This document shows positions 51,308-61,944 of a stretch of 64,000 nucleotides of DNA, piece after piece. Every line of letters begins with the position of its first letter. Within the stretch, counting starts at the first letter, position 1. The stretch lies in contig JAACJK010000163.1 in assembly GCA_013368325.1 (NCBI GenBank), positions 3,286,001-3,350,000 on the forward strand, written 5' to 3'. Below the pieces are notes generated by a model. The model saw only the letters and a list, made by a program, of their open reading frames with translations, searched no databases and was not told the DNA's origin. The DNA is from Ephemerocybe angulata (taxonomy: Eukaryota > Basidiomycota > Agaricomycetes > Agaricales > Psathyrellaceae). The position numbers were made by a program, and so were the translations under genes.

Positions 51308-52468
51308 ATGAGCTCCCCCCCATGGCCGGACTCCGTTTCACGTCCCCTGCTCACCCAGTCCTCAGATTGGGAGATGCACGACACTGTCCCCACCTCCAAC
51401 ACTCCCGGCAATGCCCAAGTTGAGCCGATGCCCCAGCCTACGAGGCAGGCTGCAGCGCGTCGCGAGCCAAAGGCAATCCCCAACACCGTCACGGCCGTTC
51501 GGAATGGTCGCGCCCCGTCCAGCATGGCCTCCAGCTCAGGTCTTCTCCCCACCCTTGGCCTTCTGACCGCCAATGGAAACCTTGTCCCCCCGCTCCCGTC
51601 TAGGCTCTCCAACCAAGGGATGCGCATGAGCGTCGGCTCCGCACATGCCCCTGGCTCCTCATCGTCCATGCCGTCCTCCCTTCCCTGTATTGGCAACTTC
51701 GGTATCCCCCTCCGAGGCGAGTTAAGCCCTGCCGCCGCCCCCGTCCCTCCTACCCTATCCATAAATATTAGCGGGACAGCGAGCATGGACCTCGACTCCC
51801 CCATCCCCCCAACCGCTCCCCACATTCCGAATCCCCCCGGTCCAACCACCCCCGGCCGCCCACCCAACCTCCCCCTCCCCCTCCCTCCACCTCCCTCCCC
51901 CTCCAAACGCTTCCCCCAATACTCCATCCTCCGCCTCCCCACCACACCCAAAAGCCCCTCCAAGCGCAGCGACCTCCCCCCACCCACCATCCTCCCCGAG
52001 TTCGCCCCCGACCGCCCCAAGCGCAAGCGCTCCGCAGCGAATTTGCGCCCGTACACGGTGACCGCGCAGGCGATCGAGCTGCTGGCGTCCCCTGGGAAGA
52101 GAGTGCCACGGTCCCCTAGGAAGAAGGTGAAGGTGTCGGAGGGGGCGGAGGGGAGGAAGGCGGCGATCAAGGGCGCGGGGAGGCGGGCGAAGGCGGGGGC
52201 GCTTGGATTTCAGGGCCCGAGGAAGCTTGATTTTGGAGGGCTTCTGAGGGTCGGTGGTGTGGAGGATGGTGAGTCTGCTGGTGGCGCGATTGCGTCTGCA
52301 CCTTCTAGGAATGCGAATGCCAGTGCTGGACTATCTAGGCTCAATGCGGCGGCGGGACCGTCTATGGTTGCGAGATCTGAGGCTAACCGTGCTTTTGTGC
52401 CTGTTAACGAGGAAACTCATAGCATGGACGTGGCTTTCCTGGACGACGGGGACCATAGAGTCATCTAG
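51308..52468 (+). CDS. Disordered Pro/Ser-rich basic protein, probable nuclear
   Basis: This frame encodes about 386 residues from ATG 51308. It is dominated by Pro, Ser and Thr up to about residue 210, with long proline runs near 185-200, and then carries basic blocks (DRPKRKRS; SPGKRVPRSPRKKVKV) that look like bipartite nuclear localisation signals. No enzymatic or DNA-binding domain was recognised. The last three codons after GACGACGGGGAC look unnatural. One fewer G in the GGGG run at 52448-52451 would carry the frame on for about 45 codons of Ser/Gly/Arg-rich sequence ending near 52598, with coding-like codon use. The terminal region may therefore hold a frameshift, assembly error or unrecognised intron. 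It converges with the cytidylyltransferase gene. Confidence 0.65.
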   Translation: MSSPPWPDSVSRPLLTQSSDWEMHDTVPTSNTPGNAQVEPMPQPTRQAAARREPKAIPNTVTAVRNGRAPSSMASSSGLLPTLGLLTANGNLVPPLPSRLSNQGMRMSVGSAHAPGSSSSMPSSLPCIGNFGIPLRGELSPAAAPVPPTLSINISGTASMDLDSPIPPTAPHIPNPPGPTTPGRPPNLPLPLPPPPSPSKRFPQYSILRLPTTPKSPSKRSDLPPPTILPEFAPDRPKRKRSAANLRPYTVTAQAIELLASPGKRVPRSPRKKVKVSEGAEGRKAAIKGAGRRAKAGALGFQGPRKLDFGGLLRVGGVEDGESAGGAIASAPSRNANASAGLSRLNAAAGPSMVARSEANRAFVPVNEETHSMDVAFLDDGDHRVI

Positions 52469-52842
52469 TGGCTCTAACACTGTTGTGGACTCGGCCGATG
52501 ATGTTTCTGGCTCTGGTCCTACTGGTTCTCGTTCTACAGGTTCTGGCTCTCGCTCTCGCTCTGGTCACCAAAAGAGTCCCCGTTCGGGCTGGTTCTAGGC
52601 GTCCTTGTGTCTCTTTTATTCTCTTCTCCTCGTCGAGCCCGTTGACTCCACCTATGCACATTATGCACCATGCACACCTATTGCTTTCCGTTCCTGTTCT
52701 TCCATGTATCTCCAACACAGAAATCTATGCTTCAATCCACTTACATATTTTGAGACTTCCTATCCGAATTACTACTTTGTTCCTAATGTAAGGTAAATGG
52801 TTGAGAAAAAAAGCAGAGCACAAGCAACTCCCCAAATCCTCA
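52469..52842. other. Convergent intergenic region
   Basis: The first 130 bases probably include the lost or shifted coding tail of the upstream gene (52469-52598). The remainder is T-rich and AT-rich and probably holds the 3' untranslated regions of the two convergent genes. Nothing else was recognised. Confidence 0.45.
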
Positions 52843-54555
52843 TCACGCCGCCAGCGAGACCTCCTCATTCTTCTCCTCCTTCGGCGAATCCTCTTTGGGA
52901 GGGAACTCGGACAAGCCGCCAGGCATGAGTCCACTATGGCTGTGTGCACCGATACTGCCGCGTCTGCTCCCTGCCCGACTTCCAATCCTACTGTTGATCC
53001 TGCTGTTGATCCCGCTGTTGATCCTACTGACATCGTCATAGTCGCTACCCTCAGCCTTGAGGTCGTCGCGGCCCATCTTGGACAGCTTAGGGTCAAATAC
53101 GCGATTGCGGTATCCATACACCAAGCGTTCGATAAGCTCAGAGGTTGAAACACCTGGCGTTCGGCGAGTCGGGAGGAATTTGCCTAGATACAAAGTTTTA
53201 AACCCATGTTTTTGTTAGACAGGAGGAAGAAACGCGCACCGGAATCCTTGGCAAACTGGTATACATCTCCGTATCCGGCGCTCTGGTACGCCTCTTCATC
53301 GTGCGCAATGTAGTCGATCTGGTGCTTCTCGATAAAGGCAGCGTCGACGACCCACGGCGCGTCCTCAACGACTTCGTCTACCCACCGACAGTGCCGTACA
53401 GCTTCTAGCCTAATTCGGTTCAGCGTTTTGACGAACGTGCGAGGGTCGTCGTGCGTACCGTTCAGCATGGTTCATGACAGTCCGCGCCTTGTGTTGCGAA
53501 ACCTGCTCATCCGAGCTAACACCAACAAGCAAATGCACATCGGGGAAGGCCAACTTCGCTTGTCGCAGCTGCAGTGCGTGTCTAACAAGGGTCTGCGTCA
53601 GTCACGCCAAGCATGAGATCTTATCAGTGTGCGCACCCAAAATGAAAGAGATCGTAGACGCCATCCGCGTAGATCCTCACAGGCCGATCCTTGGGCGGAG
53701 GATTGATCCTGTATCCCCTCTTCCGCGTCGTCTTGCTCTTTACTTCGTGGACCGCATCGTCTCCAGCCTTGATGACAATGTTGCCCGTGCTTTCCAACAG
53801 CTCAACCTCGCCGTCCGGCCCATCCTCGATTGCTTTCCGCACGAAAGCCTGGATGTCTTCTGGTGTGAGAGCGGCGGGGTTGAAGCTCGAGGCGGAGATG
53901 GCTGCGACGCGGGGCTCGGTCGGGTGGGTCGCGCTGGTGCTGGAAAAGGTCGGTGACGGGGGAGACAGGGGTGTATAGACCGGAGAAGGTGACAGCGAGG
54001 AGGGCGGTTCAACCTCCACCTCTCGGTTGGGCGTTGTCTGCTCGGTGTTAATCCCGAACATGGCACCACTTGGGCTTTTCGTGGGTATACTCATTGTGCT
54101 GGTGCTCGAAGTCGTCGTCTGGTAGAGCCCGCTCGCGGGGAGGGGTGGTCGGTAAAGTTGGTCGGGGGTGGCTGTAGCCGCTCGGGTTGTGGTGCTCTCG
54201 ACGTCGCCGTCGTAGGTGGGGGAGTCGACGCCGTCCGAGTCGCTCTGTACGACGTGCGAGTGGGCGAGATGGCTGTGGGTGTGCCGGTTCACGGCGCCAC
54301 CGCTAGGCTTGCCCGATTTCCCGGCCGACGTGGAAGGTGGCGGGGCCGACGGATGCTGGCGGGCGATCGGGGCTGATACGGAATCGTCGGTGAGGGGGTC
54401 GTTGTCCTCCTCGGAGCTGAGGTGTCAAAATCAGCGAAGAAACGCGACGTGGCGGGCGGGACTCACGCATCGTATGCGGGAGAGTCGAGGGACGAGTGCA
54501 TGGTGTGGTGTTTGCCAAAGGAGCGCTTGGAGTGCAGGGGGCGCGAGCTGGACAT
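52843..54555 (-). CDS. PCT1: Choline-phosphate cytidylyltransferase
   Basis: Five exons on the minus strand (54467-54555, 53637-54416, 53459-53581, 53240-53409, 52843-53183) give about 500 residues. The enzyme makes CDP-choline from CTP and phosphocholine, usually the rate-limiting step of the Kennedy pathway to phosphatidylcholine. The catalytic HxGH motif (HFGH, about residues 287-290) is created across the intron at 53582-53636 and follows [10 protein letters not shown]. Other family blocks are [18 protein letters not shown] sequence (here with RLEAV), [11 protein letters not shown] and the CTP-site RTPGVSTS at residues 395-402. The N-terminal extension of about 260 residues is Ser/Thr/His-rich and disordered. 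The C-terminal tail carries NSR/GSR repeats encoded by short tandem DNA repeats near 52983-53030; such tails often mediate membrane binding or phosphorylation. Ethanolamine-phosphate cytidylyltransferase is less likely because only one catalytic domain is present. Confidence 0.93.
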
Positions 54556-55531
54556 GTTGGCACTTAGCGGTGAGCGCACTGTGGAGACCATCGATTCACT
54601 TTATCGCCCACATCACTCTTCCCGGCACTCGGCGATCACATACCATATCCCCGTTTGACGTCACCCCTTAGGCGCGCGCTTCGCCCAGAAATCGCCCGCT
54701 CGACTGCGGCCTGCTCCATTGCTCAATACGCTCGCCAGGCAGGTTATATGCGCGTTATACTATGAAAAGTAGTTAGAAAGAGCCGCTGGACAAGGGCTGG
54801 CGCTCACAGGTTCTGAAACTGGAAAAGGGGAGTGGACAATGCTAATACACACCAGTAAACAGTGTACGTAGCTATCTTACGCATCGCCCTGTACAGAATC
54901 TCTTTCAAGGTACTTGTGGTAGTGGTGCTTTGTTCGAAAGCTGACGTCGTCGAGCTTCCCTTCATTCGGCCATTATACCCCTATCTAAGATAGGGACGTT
55001 CAAGGCAGTGCTGAGCGGGACACAAGGCGAGTAGTATGGAAGAAAGAAGGGGGAAGGAGGGAAAGGAATGAGAGAGGAGAGGGAGTAGCACTATTTATGT
55101 CTGATGAAATTCGCGCACAGACCATGTCGGCGCGCGCCATCCTTTGCTTTGACAGCCTAAGTGTGTATTTGTTTGGCGCAACCTTTAGGCCTCCCTCTCT
55201 TCGTCTCGAAATGGGAGCCACGCCGCGGGGTTCGTACGCTCAGATTAATCCTTTCAGGAATCCTTGTACTATTGGCGAGCGTAATGAGCTGATGACCTGA
55301 CTCGGAACCGGCCAACTGCCTGGCCGGGTTTTGTGCCAGATGTTGTCTACAGGATGTCTGTCGCCACTTCGGCAGGAAGCACACCCTCGCTGCCTACCAA
55401 AGTCCGGGTCCTTACCAAGCTTGGCCTACCCTGGTATAGTTTCGACTATAATCGCTTTTGATTGGATAAACTCAAGCATATTCAGAAGGTATATAAGCTC
55501 GAAATGTCCACCTGACCGGTCCTCATTCGCA
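54556..55531. other. Divergent intergenic region
   Basis: This stretch separates the minus-strand cytidylyltransferase from the plus-strand FAD oxidoreductase and must contain both promoters. A TATA box for the latter is at 55490. I see no coding frame or RNA gene. Confidence 0.5.
55490..55496 (+). promoter_or_regulatory. TATA box of the FAD oxidoreductase gene
   Basis: TATATAA lies 36 nt before the ATG at 55532 in a mixed context, the right distance for a core promoter with a very short leader. Confidence 0.55.
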
Positions 55532-58147
55532 ATGGATTATCTCTCTCTACTACTAGCTCCATCGTCTATGAACTCATCTCTCGCGAGAAGCTGGGCGGCG
55601 CTCCAAAGTGCGGTTGATGGGCGTCTTTACCAGAGCATCCCATTTGCTCAGCCCTGCTACCAAGATTTTTCTTCGCCGGAATGCCTCGCTGTCAGAAGCG
55701 CCTACCTCGACGAAGGTGAGCCTCAAGCTTCTCCCTCCTATAGCCGCTGACAACCCCGGTCCTCCAGTCACCCGGACAAGCACCCCTACTGCCTTTATCC
55801 AGAGCCAGTGGGAGACCTGCCAGGCTACCAACGAGCACTGTCTGCTCGACTGGAAAGACCCGCACAACGAGCAGCCTACACGCTCGCAGTGCAAGATGGG
55901 CAGTCTACCCCAGTACTACGTACGTTTCTTTCCCTCTTGTGTTTGTGTGTGCACTAGAACTCGAAGCTAATATGAGCACTGATATCCGCCACTTGCCCAT
56001 ATATGGTTGGTGTACTTGGTACATTGTCTGCCTAAATGGACGGTCCCTAGATTGATGTCCACACCCCACGCGACGTAACTGCTGCCTTCGATTTCTCGAG
56101 GAACACGGGGATCCCACTTACCATTCGAAACACCGGGGTGAGTTTTCTGCGTGCTGGATTATATGGTCCTATGGGGTTCTTGTTCTCTTGTTTTCTGTTA
56201 TTTTGGATTGCTGAAGTCTTACCTCGACTCACTCGTATCACCATCACCTTCCCTATCAAAGCATGATTATAAAGGGCGGAGCAGTGCACCTGGATCTCTC
56301 GGAGTATGGGTACGTGTACTTCGTCAATTCGATGGGCGAGAACGGCCGGCTGATTGAGAGTATTTGATTTTGGGGTATTGGAATAACCAGTTGCATAGCC
56401 TGCAGGAGGTAAGAACAAAACGTGAGAGTTTAACCGCATAGATTTGACAAGGCATTACAGATATCCTACAGTCCAGAGTTCATCCCGAGGGATGTAGCGC
56501 TGAAACCACATCTTATGCAGCTGTTACGATGGGTGTAAGCAAGGAAATTGAAATTCGCTCGCTTGTATTGACCCATTTTCCAAACCTCTATTAGGCCGGT
56601 GTGCGCTGGAACGAAGCGCACCAATTCGCAGACAAGCACAACATCACCCTAGTCGGAGGTACACCCCATCCCGACCACCCCATAGCCCATCTAACTCCCT
56701 TTTCGCCTACAGGAAGCGATAAATCCGTAGGCGCAGTCGGAGGTTGGCTCCAGGTACCCCATCCCCATACCGTGCCGGCGTCATACAACTCACTCACACG
56801 TATACGTACATACAGGGCGGAGGCCACAGCGCCCTCTCCAACACCATGGGCCTCGGCGCGGACCGCGTCCTCCAATTCAAACTCGTAACCCCCGACGGCC
56901 ACGCGCGCATCGCCAACGCCTGCCAGAACCCCAACCTTTTCTGGGCTTTGCGCGGCGGAGGCGCGGGGACGTTTGGCGTCGTGCTTGAGGCGACGGTGCT
57001 TGCATCGCCCGCCGTTGCACTCCGCACCGTTATTCTGTCCTGGGGGAGCCCTGACGTTAATGTTTCTGTGGTGAGGACGAGGGAGGCTTGGAGACGCTTT
57101 GTGGATGTTTCGGTGAGGTTGGCGGGGGAGGGGTGGGGTGGGTATGTGACTAAGGACGTTATGGTGCTTGTTAACCCCAGGCCTGATTTGTCTCCTTCGA
57201 GGGACGGTGAGGGTGGAAGTGTGGTGAAGGAGCTCGTGGATTGGGTCAGGAGAGTCAAAGAGCAGGATGGTGAGAATGGGGGGAGGGTTGTGGTGGTTGA
57301 GAAGGTGTTTGAGAGTTGGTTGGCGTTCTTTGAGGTGTTCACGAGCCGCTTCGTAGCGAGCGTTGGGAAGAACTTGGCGTTGGCTTCGCGGCTCGTTCCC
57401 AGGCAAGCGTTTGAGAAGGCGGAGAGTCGGAGCGCATTGGTGGACGCGTTGATGGACGCGAACACGATTACAACGACACCTGGACTCATCATACTCTTCA
57501 CCGCTCCTGCATCAACGCCCGATGGTGCCCTCATCCCAGCGATGGCGAGGTCTCCGAGCAAAGTGCCATTCGTAGTTCAAGAGGAGCTTCCAGTGGCGGC
57601 AGATGAGAGTTATGAACGGACGACGAGCGTGCACCCGGCGTGGCGCGAAAGTTTGTACCACGTCACCGTCATCGAGCCTTGGGCGTGGAATGCCACTCCG
57701 GAGGACATGAAGGGCGCCTATAGAAAGGTGCGGGAGAGCCTCGGACCGCTGAAGGAACTCCTGTCCTCTCTAACCAATTCCGAGTTGAAGAAGGGGGCGG
57801 CGTACGTCAACGAGGCGGATGTGTACGAGGATGACTTTGAAGGTCAGTACCATACAACCCATTCAGGGATACCTGAAGTGCTTACTCGGTCTGCAGATAC
57901 ATTCTGGGGCGATAATTACCCTAGGTTGCTCGGAATCAAGAGGAAATAGTGAGTCGTCTTTTTTCCTGCGATAGGACACGAGCTAAGCTTGTGGTTTCAG
58001 CGACCCGGACCATTTATTGGACTGTTGGCAGTGCGGTAAGACCAATGTTCGACTGGGGTTTGAAGGCTGGTTTGCTGATAGTACTTCCATTTAGTTGGTT
58101 TCAGGAGAGATGCTGCGCGCTTCAGTTGCTACCTCGATATTCAATAG
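55532..58147 (+). CDS. FAD-linked oxidoreductase, berberine-bridge-like
   Basis: Twelve exons can be joined into about 607 residues: 55532-55715, 55768-55919, 56051-56137, 56262-56309, 56391-56408, 56472-56534, 56595-56658, 56713-56753, 56816-57842, 57897-57948, 58001-58035 and 58095-58147. A PCMH-type FAD domain is shown by IDVHTPRDV, RNTGHDYKGRSS (candidate covalent FAD histidine), GAVGGWLQGGGHS and LRGGGAGTFGVVLE. The C-terminal BBE block is complete, with NYPRLLGIKRKYDPDHLLDC. The second FAD-linking cysteine of bicovalent enzymes is replaced by alanine. The N-terminus is leader-like, so secretion is possible. Such enzymes oxidise alcohols, amines or sugars, giving hydrogen peroxide; the substrate is unknown. 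Exon 6 is problematic: the acceptor best supported by family pattern (56460) breaks the frame by one base at the GGG of 56489-56491, while the acceptor at 56471 restores it. The gene may be damaged or rescued by splicing. Confidence 0.82.
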
Positions 58148-58656
58148 TAGTGTCGTATATTCCCCTGTTCAAATACAGCAGAAAATGGCAAACTCACATT
58201 CAAGTGGCGTCCAAGGAGAGCTGCTGGCGCCTAAACATGATTGGGGTTGCTTGCTTGTGTTTGTCAATCACTTTTGAGATGGACAAGGAGCCTGAGGGCT
58301 GATGGCAATTCAGACCATTCTTCCTTCTGCTCTCCATACTCTTTTAATGTCCATTTGCCGCTCTGTGGCGATCCACGGCATAACCGCCTACACTTCTCAG
58401 CATTCGGATTTCCCCGGAGCCGATCCACTTTGTGGAACTATGCATTGTGTCTGAAAGCCACAACGCCAGGTGGTAATTCACGTTGCACAGGACGACAAGG
58501 CTTAGTCTCCACGTCGGACCCGTCGCTGAAACAAATACAAATATCTGGGAGAGAGATTCATACCGTGTTGGCTCCAATCCCTGAAGCCCAATCTCTCCTC
58601 TCTCCCGCGAGGCTCCCTCCTCTCCAGTCTCCTCTATTGGTGACCCGTCCCGAACC
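58148..58656. other. Intergenic region upstream of CPL1-like pair
   Basis: This contains the 3' end of the FAD gene and the promoter of the first CPL1-like gene. Short open frames show no coding character. The last 60 bases are CT-rich, a leader-like composition. Confidence 0.45.
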
Positions 58657-60032
58657 ATGTTTTACTCCGGTTTAGGCACCGTCTTCCTTGTGCTTTCAAC
58701 GAGCACACGCACAGTTGTTTCCCACAAGCAGAAACTTAATCGCCATTTCGACGGCATTCTATTGGCGAGAACCCCTGGCAAGGGCTCAGGCGTCAGCGCG
58801 AGCCTTCTTTGTGCCCCAGGAACTTATGGTGTATCTGGAGCAGAACCCTGTACTAGTTGCGCTCCAGGGACCTACCAGCCAGGTTAGTTGCTCATATGTC
58901 GTCTACTTCGGTTTCAGAGAGAAGCTGATTCGCTCTGTGCGTGCCCTAGATCAAGGAAAGACCAGCTGCATAGCAGCCAGTCCTGGATACTATGCCGCGG
59001 GGACTGCACAGACATCGCAGTCTGCGTGTGTGTCTGGGACCTACTCAAGCGTGAAGGGGTCCGCCAAGTGCCTTGCGTGCCCAGCTGGATACCAATGTCC
59101 CACCCCGAAGACGACGACACCAGAGATTTGTCCTCCTGGGAGATACGCTGCTTCGGGGGCTTCGGACTGTGAGAAATGTCCTGAAGGGAATTTTCAAGGT
59201 CTCGCTGGACAGTCTGACTGCTGCATATGCAATCCTGGGTGGTACAGTGTGCGATATCTTCTTATTTCTCAGATGAAAAGCACGACTAATTCGATTGTCA
59301 GGCGACTGGGGCGTCTGCCGCTTGCCGAAAGTGCGCTCTCCTTTTATCTCTTCCTCCTCCTCCGCTTCACTAATATGCTGTTCTCCAGGTGTTCTGACAG
59401 AACCCCGTACTCTAATCCAGGGTCCCGAACGCCAGCCGACTGCTCGGCGACACCTGGGATATGGAAACCGACCTCAACATCCGTCCAAGGGCCCAATGGC
59501 GAGTGCCGTGAGTGAACCAGTCCTATACAGGCAACTGTCTAGCTCAGTAATACCTTTTCGACAGCGGGCTACGGGACATTGAACGCCGGCATATCTTATG
59601 CATTTGCCAGCGGTGTACCTTCCCGCAGAGGCCTCAAACACATGCCCAGATGTAAACCGAACGAGGAGGCTTGCCCTGTTTACAGTGGGCTCCTACCCCC
59701 CCGTTATGTCTGTATGGACGTAAAAAGCAATTTGGAGTGCGTATTGGTCGTGGAAGCTGCACCCTCTAGATGCTCACGGATATCCTAAATAGGTCCTGTG
59801 GAGGATGTATGTTGTATGGCGCTGACGGCAAAGCGAGCGATGAGGGCGGGCGCGATTGCAGCGCAATTCCTGGCGTCAACGAGGTTTCATGTCGTGGAGG
59901 CAATTGTGATATCGGTGAGCGTTATTTACTACAGTCTGCACGAGCTGTTGGTGCTCATTGCTCTCTCTAGGATCGTGCCAACCTGGGTATACCATCTCCT
60001 TCGATAGAACTTCCTGCGTCATTGCCCTCTAA
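58657..60032 (+). CDS. CPL1-like cysteine-rich secreted protein, copy A
   Basis: Seven exons give about 342 residues: 58657-58882, 58950-59248, 59302-59330, 59389-59507, 59565-59736, 59793-59914 and 59971-60032. A hydrophobic leader (GTVFLVLSTS) is followed by a run of GCC2/GCC3 (ephrin-receptor-like) cysteine repeats of the form C-P-x-G-x-Y. The C-terminal third matches the CPL1-like domain: RCKPNEEACPVY, YVCMDVKSNLESCGGC, DCSAIPGVNEVSC and GSCQPGYTIS. The namesake, Cpl1 of Cryptococcus neoformans, is a secreted cysteine-rich protein that acts on host macrophages, but related domains are widespread in harmless basidiomycetes, so no host role is inferred. Exons 2, 3 and 4 are exactly the same lengths as in copy B. 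Compared with copy B the signal peptide is weaker, and exon 5 is 24 nt longer. Confidence 0.85.
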
Positions 60033-60567
60033 ATCCAACTATCGTGGTCCTAACAATTATAGAGCGAGATTATACCTTCAACGGCCTATTCGTCTCGCCG
60101 AGATACCTCTCTATTTGTTCGCATCGATACACGCAGCTGTACCGTGCGCCCGCCAGGCCCATGTCCAAGTGTTAGGTAAGGAATGCTGCGATTCAACGAC
60201 AAAAGCGTGATACGTACTTTGTTTTTGCTCCTTCCCCTCCATTTTTACTTGACTTACATTTGCCGATGGGACTCGATCGACGGCATGAAGCTCACTCAGA
60301 ATGCTTGGTCGCATGGCGTTTCGAATTGGCCCATTTTGCGAGGACGCGGTCAGGCACGTTGCTCTTGGATTGCCCTAGCAACAACCGCAAGCTAGGTAAG
60401 TTATTTCGGCCCAAGCGAACTCACTAGTGACCATGTTCTATGGCTATTGTCGTGCCTGATGGTGGGTCATACTCTTCCATGGTCCCTCAATAGGACGGGG
60501 GACTTTCGTGGATGCATAAGATCCCAGTTGATACAGCCTGTGTATCTGCCCCCTTCGATCAACCGTC
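60033..60567. other. Spacer between the tandem CPL1-like genes
   Basis: The spacer contains no frame of coding character and no obvious leftover of the duplication. It must hold the 3' end of copy A and the promoter of copy B. No TATA box was recognised. Confidence 0.45.
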
Positions 60568-61944
60568 ATGCCTCGATTTTCGAGTATTGGTGCCATTCTT
60601 CTCGTCCTTTCGACATGCGTACCCGCGGCCCTATCTAATAAACAGAAAATCGACCGTGGTGTTGATTCCATCTTATTCTCGAGAGGGAGCAGCAAATCAC
60701 CTTGCAAGCCAGGCACCTTCGGAGCGGGCTCGGGAGTGGAACCTTGCACCAGCTGTCCCGCCGGGGCATATCAGCCAGGTTAGCTCGCCGTTCCTCTGTC
60801 TGTTGCTTTGATAAACTGCTAATCATTCCGAACGATTTTCAGGTCAAGGGAAGACTAGTTGCATAGCAGCTAGCGCAGGGTATTACGTCCCAACATCAGG
60901 TCAAACTAGTCAGACTATCTGCCCGGCGGGAACGTACACCAGCACCACGGGCTCAAAGAAGTGTCTTTCGTGTCCTGCTGGATATAAGTGCCCGAGTGCT
61001 GGGACGAGCGCCCCGCAGATCTGCCCTGCCGGCACATACTCTGCAGCTGGCTCGAAGGCCTGTACCGCATGCGCTGTGGGTTATTTCCAGGCGTTGGCTG
61101 GGACAGCCGGATGTTGTGCCTGTCCCGCTGGGTGGTACACTGTACGCATCTTCCATTTTATTGTGCTCGGAAGATGGCTAATGGGACCTATATAAACTGG
61201 CTTCCCAGTCAACCACAGGTTCTACCTCATGTACACAGTACGACCAATTTATCCACTGGCTCGAGTTTTCTAAGCTTACTGACGATATTGAATTAGATGT
61301 CCTGCAACGTCTCCTTATTGTAGTCCTGGTGCTACGTCCCGTAGCTCATGCTCAACGAGACCCGGATCACACGCACCCTCCAAAACATGCGGGCAGTCAT
61401 CCAGCGGCGATTGTCGTAAGTTGATACCCCTCGACATATTCACCTCACCAGCTCACTTTAGAAATAATGTAGCCGCTTCGCCCCCGATTTCCAGTTCGTC
61501 CCCGGGCAAAAGGAACGTTATGCCTAAGCCGCGATGCAAACCCAATGAGAAGGCCTGTCCTGTGTACAGCGGTCTATTGCTCACGCGTTATGTCTGTATG
61601 GACGTCATGAGCAACTTAGAGTGGGTCAATTGCCCGAGTGGGCCTCTGTTTCCCTCGCTGACACCCTCTTGATACTAGGTCCTGTGGTGACTGTCGCTCG
61701 TTTACCGATGAAAGGGCACATTTGGGTGGGGGGCGTGATTGCAGCATCATCCCCTTTGCCAATGAGGTCTCGTGCAATGCAGGTAGATGCGATGTTGGTC
61801 AGTGATTTATCCTTCCCATCTGTGTTCACATCGACTCATCGCTTTCTAGGATCATGCCAACCTGGTTACACCGTCCCTGCGGATCGGAGCTCATGCGTCG
61901 AAGGCACCAACTTTCTCAACTCCAACTTCCCGCTTATTCTCTAG
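60568..61944 (+). CDS. CPL1-like cysteine-rich secreted protein, copy B
   Basis: Seven exons give about 339 residues: 60568-60778, 60843-61141, 61209-61237, 61297-61415, 61473-61620, 61679-61797 and 61850-61944. The N-terminus (SIGAILLVLSTCVPAALS) is a convincing signal peptide. Cysteine repeats of the GCC2/GCC3 type (CPAGTY, CPAGYKCP, CPAGWYT) follow, then a Ser-rich linker, then the CPL1-like domain with RCKPNEKACPVY, YVCMDVMSNLESCGDC, DCSIIPFANEVSC and GSCQPGYTVP. All intron phases equal those of copy A, so the two genes are a tandem duplication. The acceptor for exon 5 was set at 61472 because the nearer AG at 61460 leads to an immediate stop. The product is probably secreted and disulphide-bonded; its role is unknown. 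Confidence 0.87.

Noticed and set aside
51301..52170. Open frame of 289 codons on the minus strand
   Set aside because: It is antisense to the Pro-rich gene at 51308 and reads as Gly-rich low complexity.
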